A DNA stretch of 64,000 nucleotides from Nostoc sp. FACHB-892. Lineage in GTDB: Bacteria; Cyanobacteriota; Cyanobacteriia; Cyanobacteriales; Nostocaceae. Every line of letters begins with the position of its first letter. Position 1 is the first letter of the stretch. The notes below the pieces were generated by a model. That model was given only the letters and a program-made list of their open reading frames with translations, had not been told where the DNA came from and did not search any database. Location: assembly GCF_014698795.1 (NCBI RefSeq), contig NZ_JACJTR010000009.1, positions 1-64,000 on the forward strand. Direction: 5' to 3'. A program made the position numbers and the translations under genes. Shown piece after piece: positions 37,040 to 46,957 of the stretch.

Positions 37040-37205
37040 GTAGCCGCTTAGTTAAGCAATTTTTCCTTCTATTTCTTCTCTCTCTGTGTCGCGCCAGTTG
37101 CTACAACGGGGGGAACCCCCACAACGCACTGGCTTCTCTGCGTCTCTGCGGTTAATTAAAAAAATGACTTTGACAAACAGCACTAGCCTTAACTGAATCG
37201 TATTG
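37040..37205. repeat. Palindromic interspersed element (family A, inverted copy)
   Basis: Right terminus CCTTAACTGAATCGTATTG matches the family A end at 18727-18745. The left end (CGCTTAGTTAAGC) is degraded. The inside carries GTCGCGCCAGTTGCTACAA and CACTGGCTTCTCTGCGTCTC, whose CCAGT/ACTGG parts pair, and shares TGACTTTG(A/G)CAAA with the other copy. The same internal module recurs in the element at 43186. It sits just before the helicase gene. Confidence 0.65.
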
Positions 37206-37247
37206 AGTTCTAAAATATAAAAACCTTGTGTGCAAAGGCAGTACTGG

Positions 37248-40200
37248 ATGAACAACGGCAAACTCAGAATATACGAACTAGCAAAAGAATTAACTTTCGA
37301 TAGCAAAAAGCTATTATTAATTTGCGAAAAGCTCAAAATTGTAGTCAAAAGCCATACCAGTACAATCTCAGAATCCGATGCAGAACGTATTCGTCTAGCA
37401 GTAAGTAAACTAACAGCAAAATCGTCAAAAACTAAAACAAACTCTGAAGATTGGGGCTATATGTTTATAGCTTCAGCAATTGATAGTTTTATCCGCCATC
37501 TTGAAGGTGAAAGCGCTCTTAAATCATATCCCGAATTTAGGGAGCGGCGCGATCGCGCCAATAAGTTAATGTTGGAATGTGTTGGTCAAAAGCCTTCTCT
37601 ATTTTATGTGCGTCGCAAAGGCGCAGGGAAAGAGGCAAGAGAAGAAATTTGGGATTTAACAATAGCAACAGATAGCGATGATTTTCAATTACCTGCAAGG
37701 CTTGAGAAGCTGAGAAAAACATTAGGATTTAGAGCAGCTGTACCAAGAGATGGACGCGACGGGATAAAAATCCTTTCGGTTCAGTTGTTACAACCCTCAC
37801 GGGGACACGCCGATAGCTATGCTATACCTTGTCGCTTGCGTCTCTTACCTAATCATCAGCATCATCTCGACATTCCACCCGCAACATTAAAACGCATCGC
37901 AGCCGCGCCAGTTTGTGGCGAAAATGTGCCTACAGAAGAACAACTCAAAGCCTGGAAAGCATTTTTGCAGATTGAAGAAAAAATTGCTAAAGCACGTCAA
38001 TTTTGCGTGCGTTATGTAAGTCATAACTATAACTTCAAAAGACGGATTAGTTTTGAAATTGATGTAGCTTCAGCTACTCTGGACGGCTTCTATCAAAATT
38101 ATCTCGATGTGGAAAACTTTTGGGAACGAGCAAGACGCACAAAAAACGAAGATTTAAAACTTTTCGAAACTGCTCCCGTCGGCAAAAATTGGATTAGTGG
38201 CCGTCAATTAGGGACTGTTGAAGAAGTTGACCCCAACCGTTGTATTATCAGCCTTAGACTAGAACGGGACTTAGCTGAATTTATGGCAACAGAGCGTTAT
38301 AAGTTGCCAGATACAGGATTTTTATGTTTTGAAGCAGTTGGTGATATTCAGCAGATTCAGCGCAAGAAAAAAGCTTTAGATGATTTGAATAATGGCTACA
38401 CCCAAAATCCATATTTGGGCAACTTTTTATTCGATGCTTCCCAAGCTAGACAAATCAAAACAACTGTTGAACTTCAAGCACAAGATTTATTGTTATCTTC
38501 TGCTAATCCTGGCCAGAAAGCAGCAGTAGAAAAGGTACTTGCCGCTAAGGATCTTGTTCTCATTCAAGGGCCACCAGGTACTGGTAAAACTACCGTAATT
38601 GCCGAGATTTGTTATCAAATTGCGCTTCGAGGTGGACGAACTCTAATTGCTTCTCAAGCGAATTTAGCAGTAGATAACGCCCTAAGTAGATTAGTTCACA
38701 ACCCAGTAATTCGTGCCGTACGTAAGGGTAGAGCCGAAAAAGTTGGTGAGGAAGGACAGCCATTTTTAGAAGATCAAGTGATTGGTAGATGGCTAGAAAA
38801 TACAGCAAATGACTGCGAAAGCAATCTTACTCAACGGCTCGAAAATATAACAGTTTTCAGTCAATTGCTGGCATCATCAGAAAGATTCACAACCTACTTC
38901 CAAACAGAAGAAGAATTCAATCAGCAACAAAGTAAATTCAATAAAAATAAATTAAAAATCGAGGCTAACTTTAAAGATCAAGAAAAATATTATAATGAAG
39001 CTGTAGAAAAGCAGAACAATGTTGAATCTTTAATTGTAGGTCTGGAAAATATACTAAACACTGCACCAAATATTAACTGGGAAGCTCCAGAAGTTGCAGA
39101 TTTTTTACCGCTTCTTAAGCCATACACAGAAGGTAACAGTTTAGTAGAAGAATTTTTAGCAAATGTTCGTCAAACCATAAAATATACTAATGAGCTTGGC
39201 TTTGTACGTCCGGCGCTTGGTGCTTTTGGTTTAGCGGTTTGGTTGCGTGAAACTGTAGCAACAGAAATTTCTGGATTTAAAACTGCTTTGGCTCATGCTC
39301 AAGAAGCAAGTGAAGCCATTTTAAAACTTGCAGCATCAGTAGAGGTTGTCAAACAAAATTTCGCATCCTTAAATCAGGTACAACCAGATTATCAGAAATA
39401 TATTGCCAAGCTGCAAAACCTCCAGCAAACAATCCAGATATGGGAAAACCGTAAACGGGAAATTGATTATATTATTTCAGCAGTAAAAGAATGGAAATCT
39501 ACAGCACCTTCTCATCTTTATCAAACTTTAAAAGATTGTCAGCAATCAGGTTTACCACTAACAGATAATTTAGTGGACTTACCGCTAGGTTTGTTGATGT
39601 TTGCTAATACATTAAAATTACCAATAGTACCAAAAGTTTACAAAATTAACCTACCAGAATGGGAATTATTGACAAAGGCAATCGCTTATGAAATAGACGG
39701 AGGTTTTACTGATAGGCAGGGTAAACAGCATAACTTTAGCTATTTTTTACAACAAAATTTTAGTCAGATTCCAATGGTGTTATCAAAGAGCGATCGCACC
39801 CAATGGCAAGAAACCTATCAGCAGTTTAATAATTATCAACTACTCAACCCTAAACAGCGAAAATTACTGGTTGAAAATACCCAGGTTTTCTTAATTAGAA
39901 TGCAACGGACTTATGGTGCATCATGGGAATGGAATAATATTGATTCTACCCTCACTAAAATTACACAAGAATTGCTAGATACTATTCTTGTAAATGCCCG
40001 TCAATGCGTTTTAAAAGTAAAAACCGAAACTGAACAACAGCTTCAGCATCTGCAACGCCAATTAAATGAACTTCAGAAAAATGAAATCAGCCAACAGCAA
40101 ATATCCATTACTCAAGCTGAGGTAGAAAAAGCACAGCAAGACGCTAATTTGCAACTTGGACGAATTATTAATATTTTACAAGAACTTAATAAACAAAATA

Positions 40201-41732
40201 TACCTGCTCTATTACGAATTATAATTGATAAATATCTCGCAACACAATCAAATATTTGGGAGCAACCACAAGAATTTTCCAGTCAAGTGAATTCTTGGAG
40301 AACTTGCATCAGTCAGCTTGAAACTTTAATTTCTTCATTAGAACCTTTTGCTGTGTTGGAGATGATTAAAACTTCTCTATATGAGCATTTATCAAAGCTA
40401 CAAGAAGAAACTGAAACTTCTCTACAGCAGGTTAAAAAATTACAAACTAACTTACGTGAAATTGAACAAAAATTACAACCGCAGCCATCAGAAAGTTTAA
40501 TTGAACAAAGAAATTGGTGGTTGAAAGAATGGCAAAAAATTCCGGATAAATTTAAGCCAGAAAATTCGGCTGCTGACTTGTTTAATATAGATTTATTACG
40601 CGGCATCAATATTAAGTTTGAATCTTGGCAACAGCAACTCCAAAAAGACGAAATTTATCTCAATAGATATCAGAATTTTGTACAAGATTGGATTGAGAAA
40701 TTAAGAAAGCCAACTGAAGGCGATGGCGACGATTTAAGACGCATATATTTAGATAATGCCAACGTTGTTGGTATCACCTGTGTTCAAGCTGCAAATAGAG
40801 GTTTTTCGGAAGAATTCAAATCTTTTGATGTTGTCATCATTGATGAAGTTAGTAAGTGTACTCCACCAGAGTTATTAATCCCGGCTTTGAAAGGCAAAAA
40901 GTTAGTCATGGTAGGCGATCATCGGCAATTACCACCCATGCTTGATACTAGTACTTTAGAAGAAGTTGCTCAAACAATTGGGAATACACGAGACGAACTA
41001 CAGTTTTTAGAAGAATCACTATTTAAAAGTCAGTTTGAATCTGCTGATGAAAGCATCAAACAAATGCTAACTACCCAATATCGAATGCACCCATTTATTA
41101 TGGGAGCAATCAATCAGTTTTATGACGGTAAACTAGAATCTGGTATTTTGGAGCCGGACACAAAGCGCGCACATCATTTAGCAGGCGAAATCATCCAAGA
41201 ATCTCAGCATCTTATTTGGGTAAAAACGCCCATAGAGAATCAGTTTTTAGAGCAACGAAACGGAACTTCTTACTTTAATACTCCAGAAATCGATGCGATT
41301 GAACGTCTGTGTCAGCAGTTCGAGACTACTTGGGCTTCTAAAGTTGCTAATGGTGAACCAAAAAAAGAAATTGCTGTAATTACCTTTTATGGTGCTCAAC
41401 TAAGAAAAATTGATGAACGCCTGCAATCTGAAATTTTCCCTTCATTAGAGATTCGTACTGGGACAGTAGACAGATTTCAAGGTATGGAACGACCTGTTGT
41501 AATTGTTAGTATGGTTCGTAACAATAGTAAAGGAGATGTGGGATTTGCTAAGAAACCAGAGCGGGTAAACGTTGCATTTTCTCGCGCTCAAGAACTGCTG
41601 ATAATTGTGGGTTGTCATAGTTTATTTACCCATCAATCAGGTAAAGTCGGAAGTATGTATTCTGAAGTTTCAAATACTGTCAGTATTCATGGAGGTTTCG
41701 TTGATGTTTCTCGCCTCTTCAGCTCAACCTAG
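37248..41732 (+). CDS. Large SF1 (UPF1-like) helicase with IF2N-like N-terminus
   Basis: About 1494 residues from the ATG of [15 protein letters not shown]. Residues 1-55 resemble the N-terminal domain of initiation factor IF-2 ([17 protein letters not shown], then [17 protein letters not shown]). A middle region precedes the helicase. P-loop [11 protein letters not shown] is near 440, a long coiled-coil insertion spans about 550-1120, DEAD-like box [13 protein letters not shown] is near 1198, then [17 protein letters not shown] and [18 protein letters not shown] with [12 protein letters not shown]. It belongs to the COG1112-type RNA/DNA helicases. The C-terminal codons overlap the start of a short frame identical to the beginning of the PLD gene at 43364. 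Helicase plus PLD nuclease recalls the Mokosh antiphage type. Confidence 0.88.
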   Translation: MNNGKLRIYELAKELTFDSKKLLLICEKLKIVVKSHTSTISESDAERIRLAVSKLTAKSSKTKTNSEDWGYMFIASAIDSFIRHLEGESALKSYPEFRERRDRANKLMLECVGQKPSLFYVRRKGAGKEAREEIWDLTIATDSDDFQLPARLEKLRKTLGFRAAVPRDGRDGIKILSVQLLQPSRGHADSYAIPCRLRLLPNHQHHLDIPPATLKRIAAAPVCGENVPTEEQLKAWKAFLQIEEKIAKARQFCVRYVSHNYNFKRRISFEIDVASATLDGFYQNYLDVENFWERARRTKNEDLKLFETAPVGKNWISGRQLGTVEEVDPNRCIISLRLERDLAEFMATERYKLPDTGFLCFEAVGDIQQIQRKKKALDDLNNGYTQNPYLGNFLFDASQARQIKTTVELQAQDLLLSSANPGQKAAVEKVLAAKDLVLIQGPPGTGKTTVIAEICYQIALRGGRTLIASQANLAVDNALSRLVHNPVIRAVRKGRAEKVGEEGQPFLEDQVIGRWLENTANDCESNLTQRLENITVFSQLLASSERFTTYFQTEEEFNQQQSKFNKNKLKIEANFKDQEKYYNEAVEKQNNVESLIVGLENILNTAPNINWEAPEVADFLPLLKPYTEGNSLVEEFLANVRQTIKYTNELGFVRPALGAFGLAVWLRETVATEISGFKTALAHAQEASEAILKLAASVEVVKQNFASLNQVQPDYQKYIAKLQNLQQTIQIWENRKREIDYIISAVKEWKSTAPSHLYQTLKDCQQSGLPLTDNLVDLPLGLLMFANTLKLPIVPKVYKINLPEWELLTKAIAYEIDGGFTDRQGKQHNFSYFLQQNFSQIPMVLSKSDRTQWQETYQQFNNYQLLNPKQRKLLVENTQVFLIRMQRTYGASWEWNNIDSTLTKITQELLDTILVNARQCVLKVKTETEQQLQHLQRQLNELQKNEISQQQISITQAEVEKAQQDANLQLGRIINILQELNKQNIPALLRIIIDKYLATQSNIWEQPQEFSSQVNSWRTCISQLETLISSLEPFAVLEMIKTSLYEHLSKLQEETETSLQQVKKLQTNLREIEQKLQPQPSESLIEQRNWWLKEWQKIPDKFKPENSAADLFNIDLLRGINIKFESWQQQLQKDEIYLNRYQNFVQDWIEKLRKPTEGDGDDLRRIYLDNANVVGITCVQAANRGFSEEFKSFDVVIIDEVSKCTPPELLIPALKGKKLVMVGDHRQLPPMLDTSTLEEVAQTIGNTRDELQFLEESLFKSQFESADESIKQMLTTQYRMHPFIMGAINQFYDGKLESGILEPDTKRAHHLAGEIIQESQHLIWVKTPIENQFLEQRNGTSYFNTPEIDAIERLCQQFETTWASKVANGEPKKEIAVITFYGAQLRKIDERLQSEIFPSLEIRTGTVDRFQGMERPVVIVSMVRNNSKGDVGFAKKPERVNVAFSRAQELLIIVGCHSLFTHQSGKVGSMYSEVSNTVSIHGGFVDVSRLFSST

Positions 41733-42221
41733 TTACGAATCGACGGATGCAAAAAACCTAAATTTGATAAACCGTAATTTAGCTTCAATTTTACCAGAGG
41801 GTCAATTAGAGGTGCGATCGCCTGGTGTTGTGACTCGCACCGATCCAAAATTAGAATTAGTCTTTACAATTCAAAATTTACAAACTCTATTTGGCGTAGG
41901 GGCAAAATTTAATATCAATGAATACACCATTGTTTTAGATGTTCCAGGATTAGCTCAATCTAGGGCAAAGTGGCAGAAACAGAAACTCCGCTTCAATTAT
42001 AAGGTCAAGCGATCGCAGGCGCAGGGGTAGAAGCCATACAACCAGCTCAGGGAACTCGGCATTTTTCTGCTCCCAAAGATGCTGGAGTCTATTATTTAGA
42101 AGGCTTGCCACAGGGTAAATACAATCTCCAAATCACTGATAAATCTGTTGTTAGCTTGAGATTGGAAGAGTCTTCTAAACCATTCCAAGAGCTTAATTTG
42201 CAACAGCCGTCAATTCCCTAA
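41704..42221 (+). pseudogene. Chimeric pseudogene: PLD-gene start fused to a degraded secreted-protein tail
   Basis: The frame opens with [10 protein letters not shown], nearly identical to the start of the PLD gene (MFLASSAKPI). It then continues with unrelated sequence (ILPEGQLEVRSPGVVTRTDP, INEYTIVLDVPGLAQS). The frame breaks near 41970 and a TAA interrupts the next frame at about 42000. Beyond that, sequence still reads GQAIAGAGVEAIQPAQG and GVYYLEGLPQGKYNLQITD, a carboxypeptidase-regulatory/Ig-like beta sandwich, to a TAA near 42221. It is two fused gene remnants with at least two inactivating lesions. Confidence 0.65.
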
Positions 42222-42277
42222 AGGGAAACACGGTACAATCCGAAGGAACTTTTATTGGGGAGCAACGCAGATTAAGG

Positions 42278-43156
42278 ATGGAAGCAAATTTTCTGACGGC
42301 TGTTTTTCTACCCCTAGCTCTATTTATTATCATGTTAGGCATGGGGTTAACCTTGACCCTAGAGGACTTCAAGCGAGTTGTAATCTATCCCAAAGCGGTG
42401 GTGATTGGCTTGGTAGCGCAGTTGATCATGTTGCCGATTGTGGGCTTTGGCATAGCGTCGGTGTTTCCCCTTAGCCCACAATTAGCAGTAGGTGTGATGA
42501 TTTTAGCAGCCTGTCCCGGTGGCCCTACTTCTAATATGATTACGTTTTTGGCTGCGGGTGATGTCGCTCTTTCTGTGACGCTAACAGCTATTAGTAGTTT
42601 AATTACGATTTTTACGATTCCTCTGGTAATAAATTTTTCAATGCAGAGATTTTTGGGGGAAGGAACAACGTTACAGTTACCTTTTTTAAGTACTGTTTTG
42701 CAGATTGCAGTGATTACACTCCTACCAGTAGCAATTGGAATGATAGCCAAGCGGTATGCACCCGGATTGGCAGAGAAGGCAGATAAAGCTGTGAAGTGGC
42801 TGTCTTTATTTTTCCTGGCGGTGGTAATTACTGGAGTGCTGCTGCGAGAACGGAATAATTTTATTTCTTATGTAATACATGTGGGATGGGCAACTCTGGT
42901 TTTGAATGTGGTTGCAATGGCTTTAGGTTTTGCGATCGCTACCTTAACCCGATTAGGAGAAAAAAGCGTTACGGCAATTACAATAGAAGTAGGAATTCAA
43001 AATGGCACTCTGGCGATCGCGATCGCTTCCAACCCTACCCTGCTGAATACTCCCACAATGGCAATTCCTGGGGCAATTTATAGTCTGCTAATGTTTGTAA
43101 CTGGTGCTGGATTTGCTTGGTGGGCTAGTCGTCGCCAAAGCTTGTTAAAAGCATAA
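42278..43156 (+). CDS. BASS-family sodium/organic-anion symporter
   Basis: A 292-residue membrane protein of the bile acid:sodium symporter family, with nine to ten hydrophobic helices. Family marks include MLGMGLTLTLEDFKRV near the N-terminus, ACPGGPTSNMITFLAAGDVALS (the Na+ and substrate crossover) and EVGIQNGTLAIAIA. Cyanobacterial members carry pyruvate, other small acids or bile-acid-like anions; the substrate cannot be told from sequence. Intact and of normal length, it lies inside the segment that separates the helicase from its PLD partner. Confidence 0.88.
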   Translation: MEANFLTAVFLPLALFIIMLGMGLTLTLEDFKRVVIYPKAVVIGLVAQLIMLPIVGFGIASVFPLSPQLAVGVMILAACPGGPTSNMITFLAAGDVALSVTLTAISSLITIFTIPLVINFSMQRFLGEGTTLQLPFLSTVLQIAVITLLPVAIGMIAKRYAPGLAEKADKAVKWLSLFFLAVVITGVLLRERNNFISYVIHVGWATLVLNVVAMALGFAIATLTRLGEKSVTAITIEVGIQNGTLAIAIASNPTLLNTPTMAIPGAIYSLLMFVTGAGFAWWASRRQSLLKA

Positions 43157-43185
43157 AGGTATTTTGCCTCATGGGTTATAAGTAT

Positions 43186-43321
43186 AGGATTTACCCAAAA
43201 TATCTCTCAAACTCTAATTTCTCCGTGTCGCGCCAGTTGCTACAAGTCGGGGAACCGCAAGGGCGTACTGGCTTCTCTGCACCTCTATGGTTCCTTATTC
43301 CGTAACTTTTGCGTAAGTCCT
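43186..43321. repeat. Palindromic interspersed element (family C)
   Basis: A 136-bp element with inverted ends AGGATTTACCCAAAA and TTTTGCGTAAGTCCT (13 of 15 pair). Its inside contains the same GTGTCGCGCCAGTTGCTACAA/ACTGGCTTCTCTGC module seen in the family A copy at 37040. Non-coding. It lies between the BASS gene and the PLD gene start. Confidence 0.65.
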
Positions 43322-43363
43322 AAAGTATTTGTACAAATTAAATTATCCCATTTTATTGCGTTG

Positions 43364-45196
43364 ATGTTTCTCGCCTCTTCTGCTAAACCAATTGATGACA
43401 ATCTCAAGAATGTTGTAGACGAAATAGAAGCGCAAAGCCCTACCTTATCAGTTCTGGCAGCACGTCAATTTCGCTATAGCTTGCGTCAAACCCCGATAGA
43501 AGTAAATATCAAAGAACCCCGCCAGTTTAACGTACTCGAAGAATTTATTATCCGCGCTGCTATTGAATTTCAACCTCCACCAACAGAGGATGAATTAGCC
43601 TCAGTACTTGGACTTGATTCTGTATTTATTAAAACTACTACTACAACTCTTCGTTCCTTACAAACTTTATCAGCAACATCGCCGCTTACAGTTACTCCTG
43701 AAGGTCGCTCATTTTATGAAAAAGGGTCTGTCCCACAGCCGCCATATCCTATACAAATTAATGCTATTACAGACCCTTTGAGCGATAAGATAACCTTTCA
43801 ATCTGAATCTTTAAATGAAACAACGATAAATTTACCTGACTTGGCAGACTTTATTGCTGTTGATCGTACAATTGCTGATATTGCTTCCTTTCCCCTTGAG
43901 GAAATCCAAAAAAGTATTCAAGCTTCAGGTTTAGCACTTCATGTCCCAGAAGAGGGAAAAATCGTAACTTCCTATAGGGTGCTAGCTTCGACTCAAAAAT
44001 TTTGGAGAAAGATATCGCTTTTCGTTATCTTTGATGCTCTTGAAGATAAATTGAGTATCCAAATAAGAAATGGAAAGCAAATTTTAGAGTCAGCATCAAA
44101 TTGCTTGCAAGTGTTACACACTGAAGGTAAAATATCTTTGCAAACATTATGTAAATTCTCAATCGAAACCATCAATTTTGAGAGTCAAGCCATTCTCAAA
44201 CAGAAAAATACTGAAATAGAAGCTAGACTCGAAAAGATTCGCCAAAAGGCGCTAGAAGCTGCTACAAAAGCTACCGATGAGGGAGATAACTATAAAGCTT
44301 TAGGTGAAGCCGTACAGTTACGCGATGGACAAATTAGCCTAGCTTTCTCAGAAGTTTTAAATTCGGCTAAAAGTCAGGTTTTAATTTATTCTCCTTGGGT
44401 TAATCAGGCAGTTGTCAATGAAAAATTCCTAAATTTATTACAGAAATTAGCTAATCGCGGAGTTCGGATTTTAATTGGACATGGAATTGCGCGGCGACAA
44501 GAAGATGAAGATAAACCAATTCCACCAGAAGTAGAGAAAAAACTTCGAGCGATTAAAACGCCTGATGGTTTACCATCTGTACAGGTTTTTTGGTTGGAAG
44601 ATTCCCATGTTAAAGAAGTAATAGTTGATAAACAAATCCATCTTTGCGGATCTCATAACTGGTTATCCTATCGCGGCGATTATCTACCACGAGGTGAGTC
44701 AGTTTATAAAGTTACAATTCCAAATCAAGTTCAGGAAGCTTATGAATTCCTTGCTAATCGCTTCCAAAATCATGCTCAAAAATTATGGATAAATGCTCTA
44801 GAAAACCGTAATTCTCAACTGGCTGTAGAGTCTTTATGCGTGTGGGGTGCGCTAGGTATGGAAGAGATTGCACTCAAAGAGATAGAGAAAAATAATTGGT
44901 TGGAACTTCTGCCTGTATGGTTGAATGTAGCACTACAGGGATTAAAATCGAAAAATTTGTCAGGGGAATCAAAAAGTTTTAAAACTGCACTTTCGTTGCT
45001 GAGTCAAGTTTCTATTGAAGAAGCTTTTATTGAGGAATTGCAACAGGGCTGGCGTAAAGTTATCGGCGCGATCGCAATTAACAATCTCAAAACTGCTTTA
45101 AACTTACTTAATGATGAAGTATGGGCGCAGTTTCTACGTCTCAATATTGCCAAAAAGAGCGATTCACCTGATAATTTTATCTCGCAAAATACATGA
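43364..45196 (+). CDS. Phospholipase-D-family (HKD) nuclease-like protein
   Basis: About 610 residues from the ATG (MFLASSAKPIDDN). The N-terminal ~330 residues include a winged-helix-like part and a helical region (IEARLEKIRQKALEAATKAT). The PLD half starts near 330 (SQVLIYSPWVNQAVV). One HxKxxxxD motif is visible, HVKEVIVD near residue 415, followed by LCGSHNWLS. Single-HKD proteins act as dimers, cutting DNA or RNA through a phospho-His intermediate. A 170-residue helical C-terminus follows. It is a probable partner of the SF1 helicase from which an insertion now separates it. Confidence 0.82.
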   Translation: MFLASSAKPIDDNLKNVVDEIEAQSPTLSVLAARQFRYSLRQTPIEVNIKEPRQFNVLEEFIIRAAIEFQPPPTEDELASVLGLDSVFIKTTTTTLRSLQTLSATSPLTVTPEGRSFYEKGSVPQPPYPIQINAITDPLSDKITFQSESLNETTINLPDLADFIAVDRTIADIASFPLEEIQKSIQASGLALHVPEEGKIVTSYRVLASTQKFWRKISLFVIFDALEDKLSIQIRNGKQILESASNCLQVLHTEGKISLQTLCKFSIETINFESQAILKQKNTEIEARLEKIRQKALEAATKATDEGDNYKALGEAVQLRDGQISLAFSEVLNSAKSQVLIYSPWVNQAVVNEKFLNLLQKLANRGVRILIGHGIARRQEDEDKPIPPEVEKKLRAIKTPDGLPSVQVFWLEDSHVKEVIVDKQIHLCGSHNWLSYRGDYLPRGESVYKVTIPNQVQEAYEFLANRFQNHAQKLWINALENRNSQLAVESLCVWGALGMEEIALKEIEKNNWLELLPVWLNVALQGLKSKNLSGESKSFKTALSLLSQVSIEEAFIEELQQGWRKVIGAIAINNLKTALNLLNDEVWAQFLRLNIAKKSDSPDNFISQNT

Positions 45197-45262
45197 CTCA
45201 GTAGCAGAAGCCTTCAATATTACACTCAAGGCTTTGACTATAGACTTATTTAAGTTATTTTA

Positions 45263-45331
45263 AGTTATCTCTTCATGTGACCTTGTTATTATGTAAGTAT
45301 GAATAACAAGGTCATGAGAGAAGAGATAACT
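45263..45331. repeat. Long hairpin, about 27-bp stem
   Basis: Left arm reads AGTTATCTCTTC, ATG, then TGACCTTGTTATT; right arm is its complement with a small TCTC bulge; the loop is 11 nt. No T-run follows. It could be an ncRNA, an mRNA-end structure or a mobile palindrome. Confidence 0.6.
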
Positions 45332-45374
45332 ATAGAAAAAATATGATGGTGCTAGCATCATATTTGCTAGATAA

Positions 45375-45392
45375 TATAGTATTGATACTATA
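45375..45392. repeat. Perfect 7-bp hairpin TATAGTA-TTGA-TACTATA
   Basis: Exact dyad of TATAGTA and TACTATA around TTGA. It is flanked by another dyad just upstream (ATGATG..GCATCAT, about 45343-45361) and by GATATATATCTTTAGATAGATAT downstream (about 45411), so it is one member of a cluster. Confidence 0.6.
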
Positions 45393-45817
45393 GTGGTATG
45401 CACGCAAAGCGGATATATATCTTTAGATAGATATTTCTTTTTTCAATTAGTATGAAATGTCTAATAAGAAATTTACAGAACTAAGTGTCTTTGGTCTAGG
45501 CTAACTGTACTAAAACGACTGAATTTGAACAACATTTTTATCTATTTGTACAGTGCAAAAGACAAGGGGAAAGAAGTTTACTGTTGCCTGTTGCCCGCTC
45601 CCTCTTCCCTCCGAACAGACTCGGTAAATCATAAATTAGGCTATTCTTCATACTTCGGTAGTAATAATTACCGAGAGATAGCTAATAAATCTGTCATCCT
45701 GATTTGGCGTGAGTTTGCAATTCAATGATTCTTAACCTTTGATTGACTTAAAGGTAGATCCAGAGATTCGTCTAATTAGATACAATTTATAAGCAGAGAG
45801 AGCCGAAGGAGAACAAG

Positions 45818-46957
45818 GTGGTCTTATTAAAAGGCTTTGAGATTGAGATGTATACTGGCACGCCTCAAGGTGAAATCGTCGGTCTCTCCGACAGAATTGT
45901 TGCCGCTTTGGATGGATTTATGCGGGAGCCAGATAGCCGCAACGTCGAGTACATAACCCAACCATCCCATAATTACGAGAATTTATTGTGTGCCTTGCTG
46001 CGTCCCCGGCGAGAATTGCGAAACTATCTCAATCGCTTGGGCGATTACACCCTAATACCGGGGAGTACTTTATCTTTAGGTGGGGGCGATCGCTTTTTGC
46101 GTTCCGATCCAGCAAACCCCTATCATGACTACATTGAGAATACCTACGGTACGAAAGTAGTAACCGCAAGTGTACATATCAATGTAGGCATCAGCGACCC
46201 AGAAGTATTAATGCGAGCATGTCGGGTGATCCGTATGGAAGCACCTCTATTTCTCGCCCTCAGCGCCTCATCTCCCTTCCTGGATGGTAAAGCTACTGGC
46301 TATCACTCTACCCGTTGGGGCGTATTTCCACAAACGCCTAGCCATGTGCCATTATTTGCCAGCCACGCCGATCATATTCAGTGGGTGGAAGATCAACTCG
46401 TTGCAGGAACCATGCAAAACGTGCGGCATCTATGGGCATCTGTGCGGCCAAATGGCGATCGCCGTCCATACGATCTAAATCGGCTAGAATTGCGAATTTG
46501 CGATTTAGTCACAGATCCTATTGCCTTGCTAGCGATTACTGCTTTATTAGAAGCGCGTTTGTTGCAAATAATCGAAAATCCCAGCATCGATCCGTTAACC
46601 CAAAGTATTTTCTCTGGCGAAGAACTTGTAACCCTGACTGCTGAAAACGAAGCTGCTGCTGCTGCTGGTAGTCTTGATGCTCATTTGCGGCATTGGCAAG
46701 ATGGCAGAAGCATCCTAGCCAGAGATTGGATTTCTGAAATGTACCAAGATGTTTGGGCGATCGCTAAACAACGAGGCTTTGGCTGTTTCCTTTCCCCTTT
46801 GCAAAAAATCCTCCGCGAAGGGAATGAAGCTCAACAGTGGTTGCAATTACACGCAGTCGGTTTTGACAGCCAGCGCGTCATCACTCAGGCTATTATTGCC
46901 ACCCAAGAGCGCGAAATGGAACTTGAAGACAAATTATGCTCCTCTCTGCTGGCTTAA
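45818..46957 (+). CDS. gshA: Glutamate-cysteine ligase, cyanobacterial type
   Basis: A 379-residue enzyme starting at GTG, preceded by a good AAGGAGA site at about 8-10 bp. It catalyses ATP-dependent joining of Glu and Cys to gamma-glutamylcysteine, the first and rate-limiting step of glutathione synthesis, in the cytosol. It opens with LLKGFEIEMYTG, which carries the substrate Glu residues. Further marks are NVEYITQPSHNYE, SVHINVGI and NRLELRICDLVTDP, typical of the cyanobacterial GCL group. Length is normal. Product use in this window is likely by GST and peroxiredoxins. Confidence 0.92.
   Translation: MVLLKGFEIEMYTGTPQGEIVGLSDRIVAALDGFMREPDSRNVEYITQPSHNYENLLCALLRPRRELRNYLNRLGDYTLIPGSTLSLGGGDRFLRSDPANPYHDYIENTYGTKVVTASVHINVGISDPEVLMRACRVIRMEAPLFLALSASSPFLDGKATGYHSTRWGVFPQTPSHVPLFASHADHIQWVEDQLVAGTMQNVRHLWASVRPNGDRRPYDLNRLELRICDLVTDPIALLAITALLEARLLQIIENPSIDPLTQSIFSGEELVTLTAENEAAAAAGSLDAHLRHWQDGRSILARDWISEMYQDVWAIAKQRGFGCFLSPLQKILREGNEAQQWLQLHAVGFDSQRVITQAIIATQEREMELEDKLCSSLLA

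Larger units (their letters stand above)
45197..45817. other. Intergenic stretch with a cluster of strong palindromes
   Basis: No supported gene in about 620 bp. The first 250 bp hold at least three hairpins (listed below). The remainder includes a CTGTTGCCTGTTGCCCGCTCC tract typical of Nostoc interspersed repeats and the leader of gshA with an AGCCGAAGGAGAAC ribosome-binding region. Confidence 0.5.
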
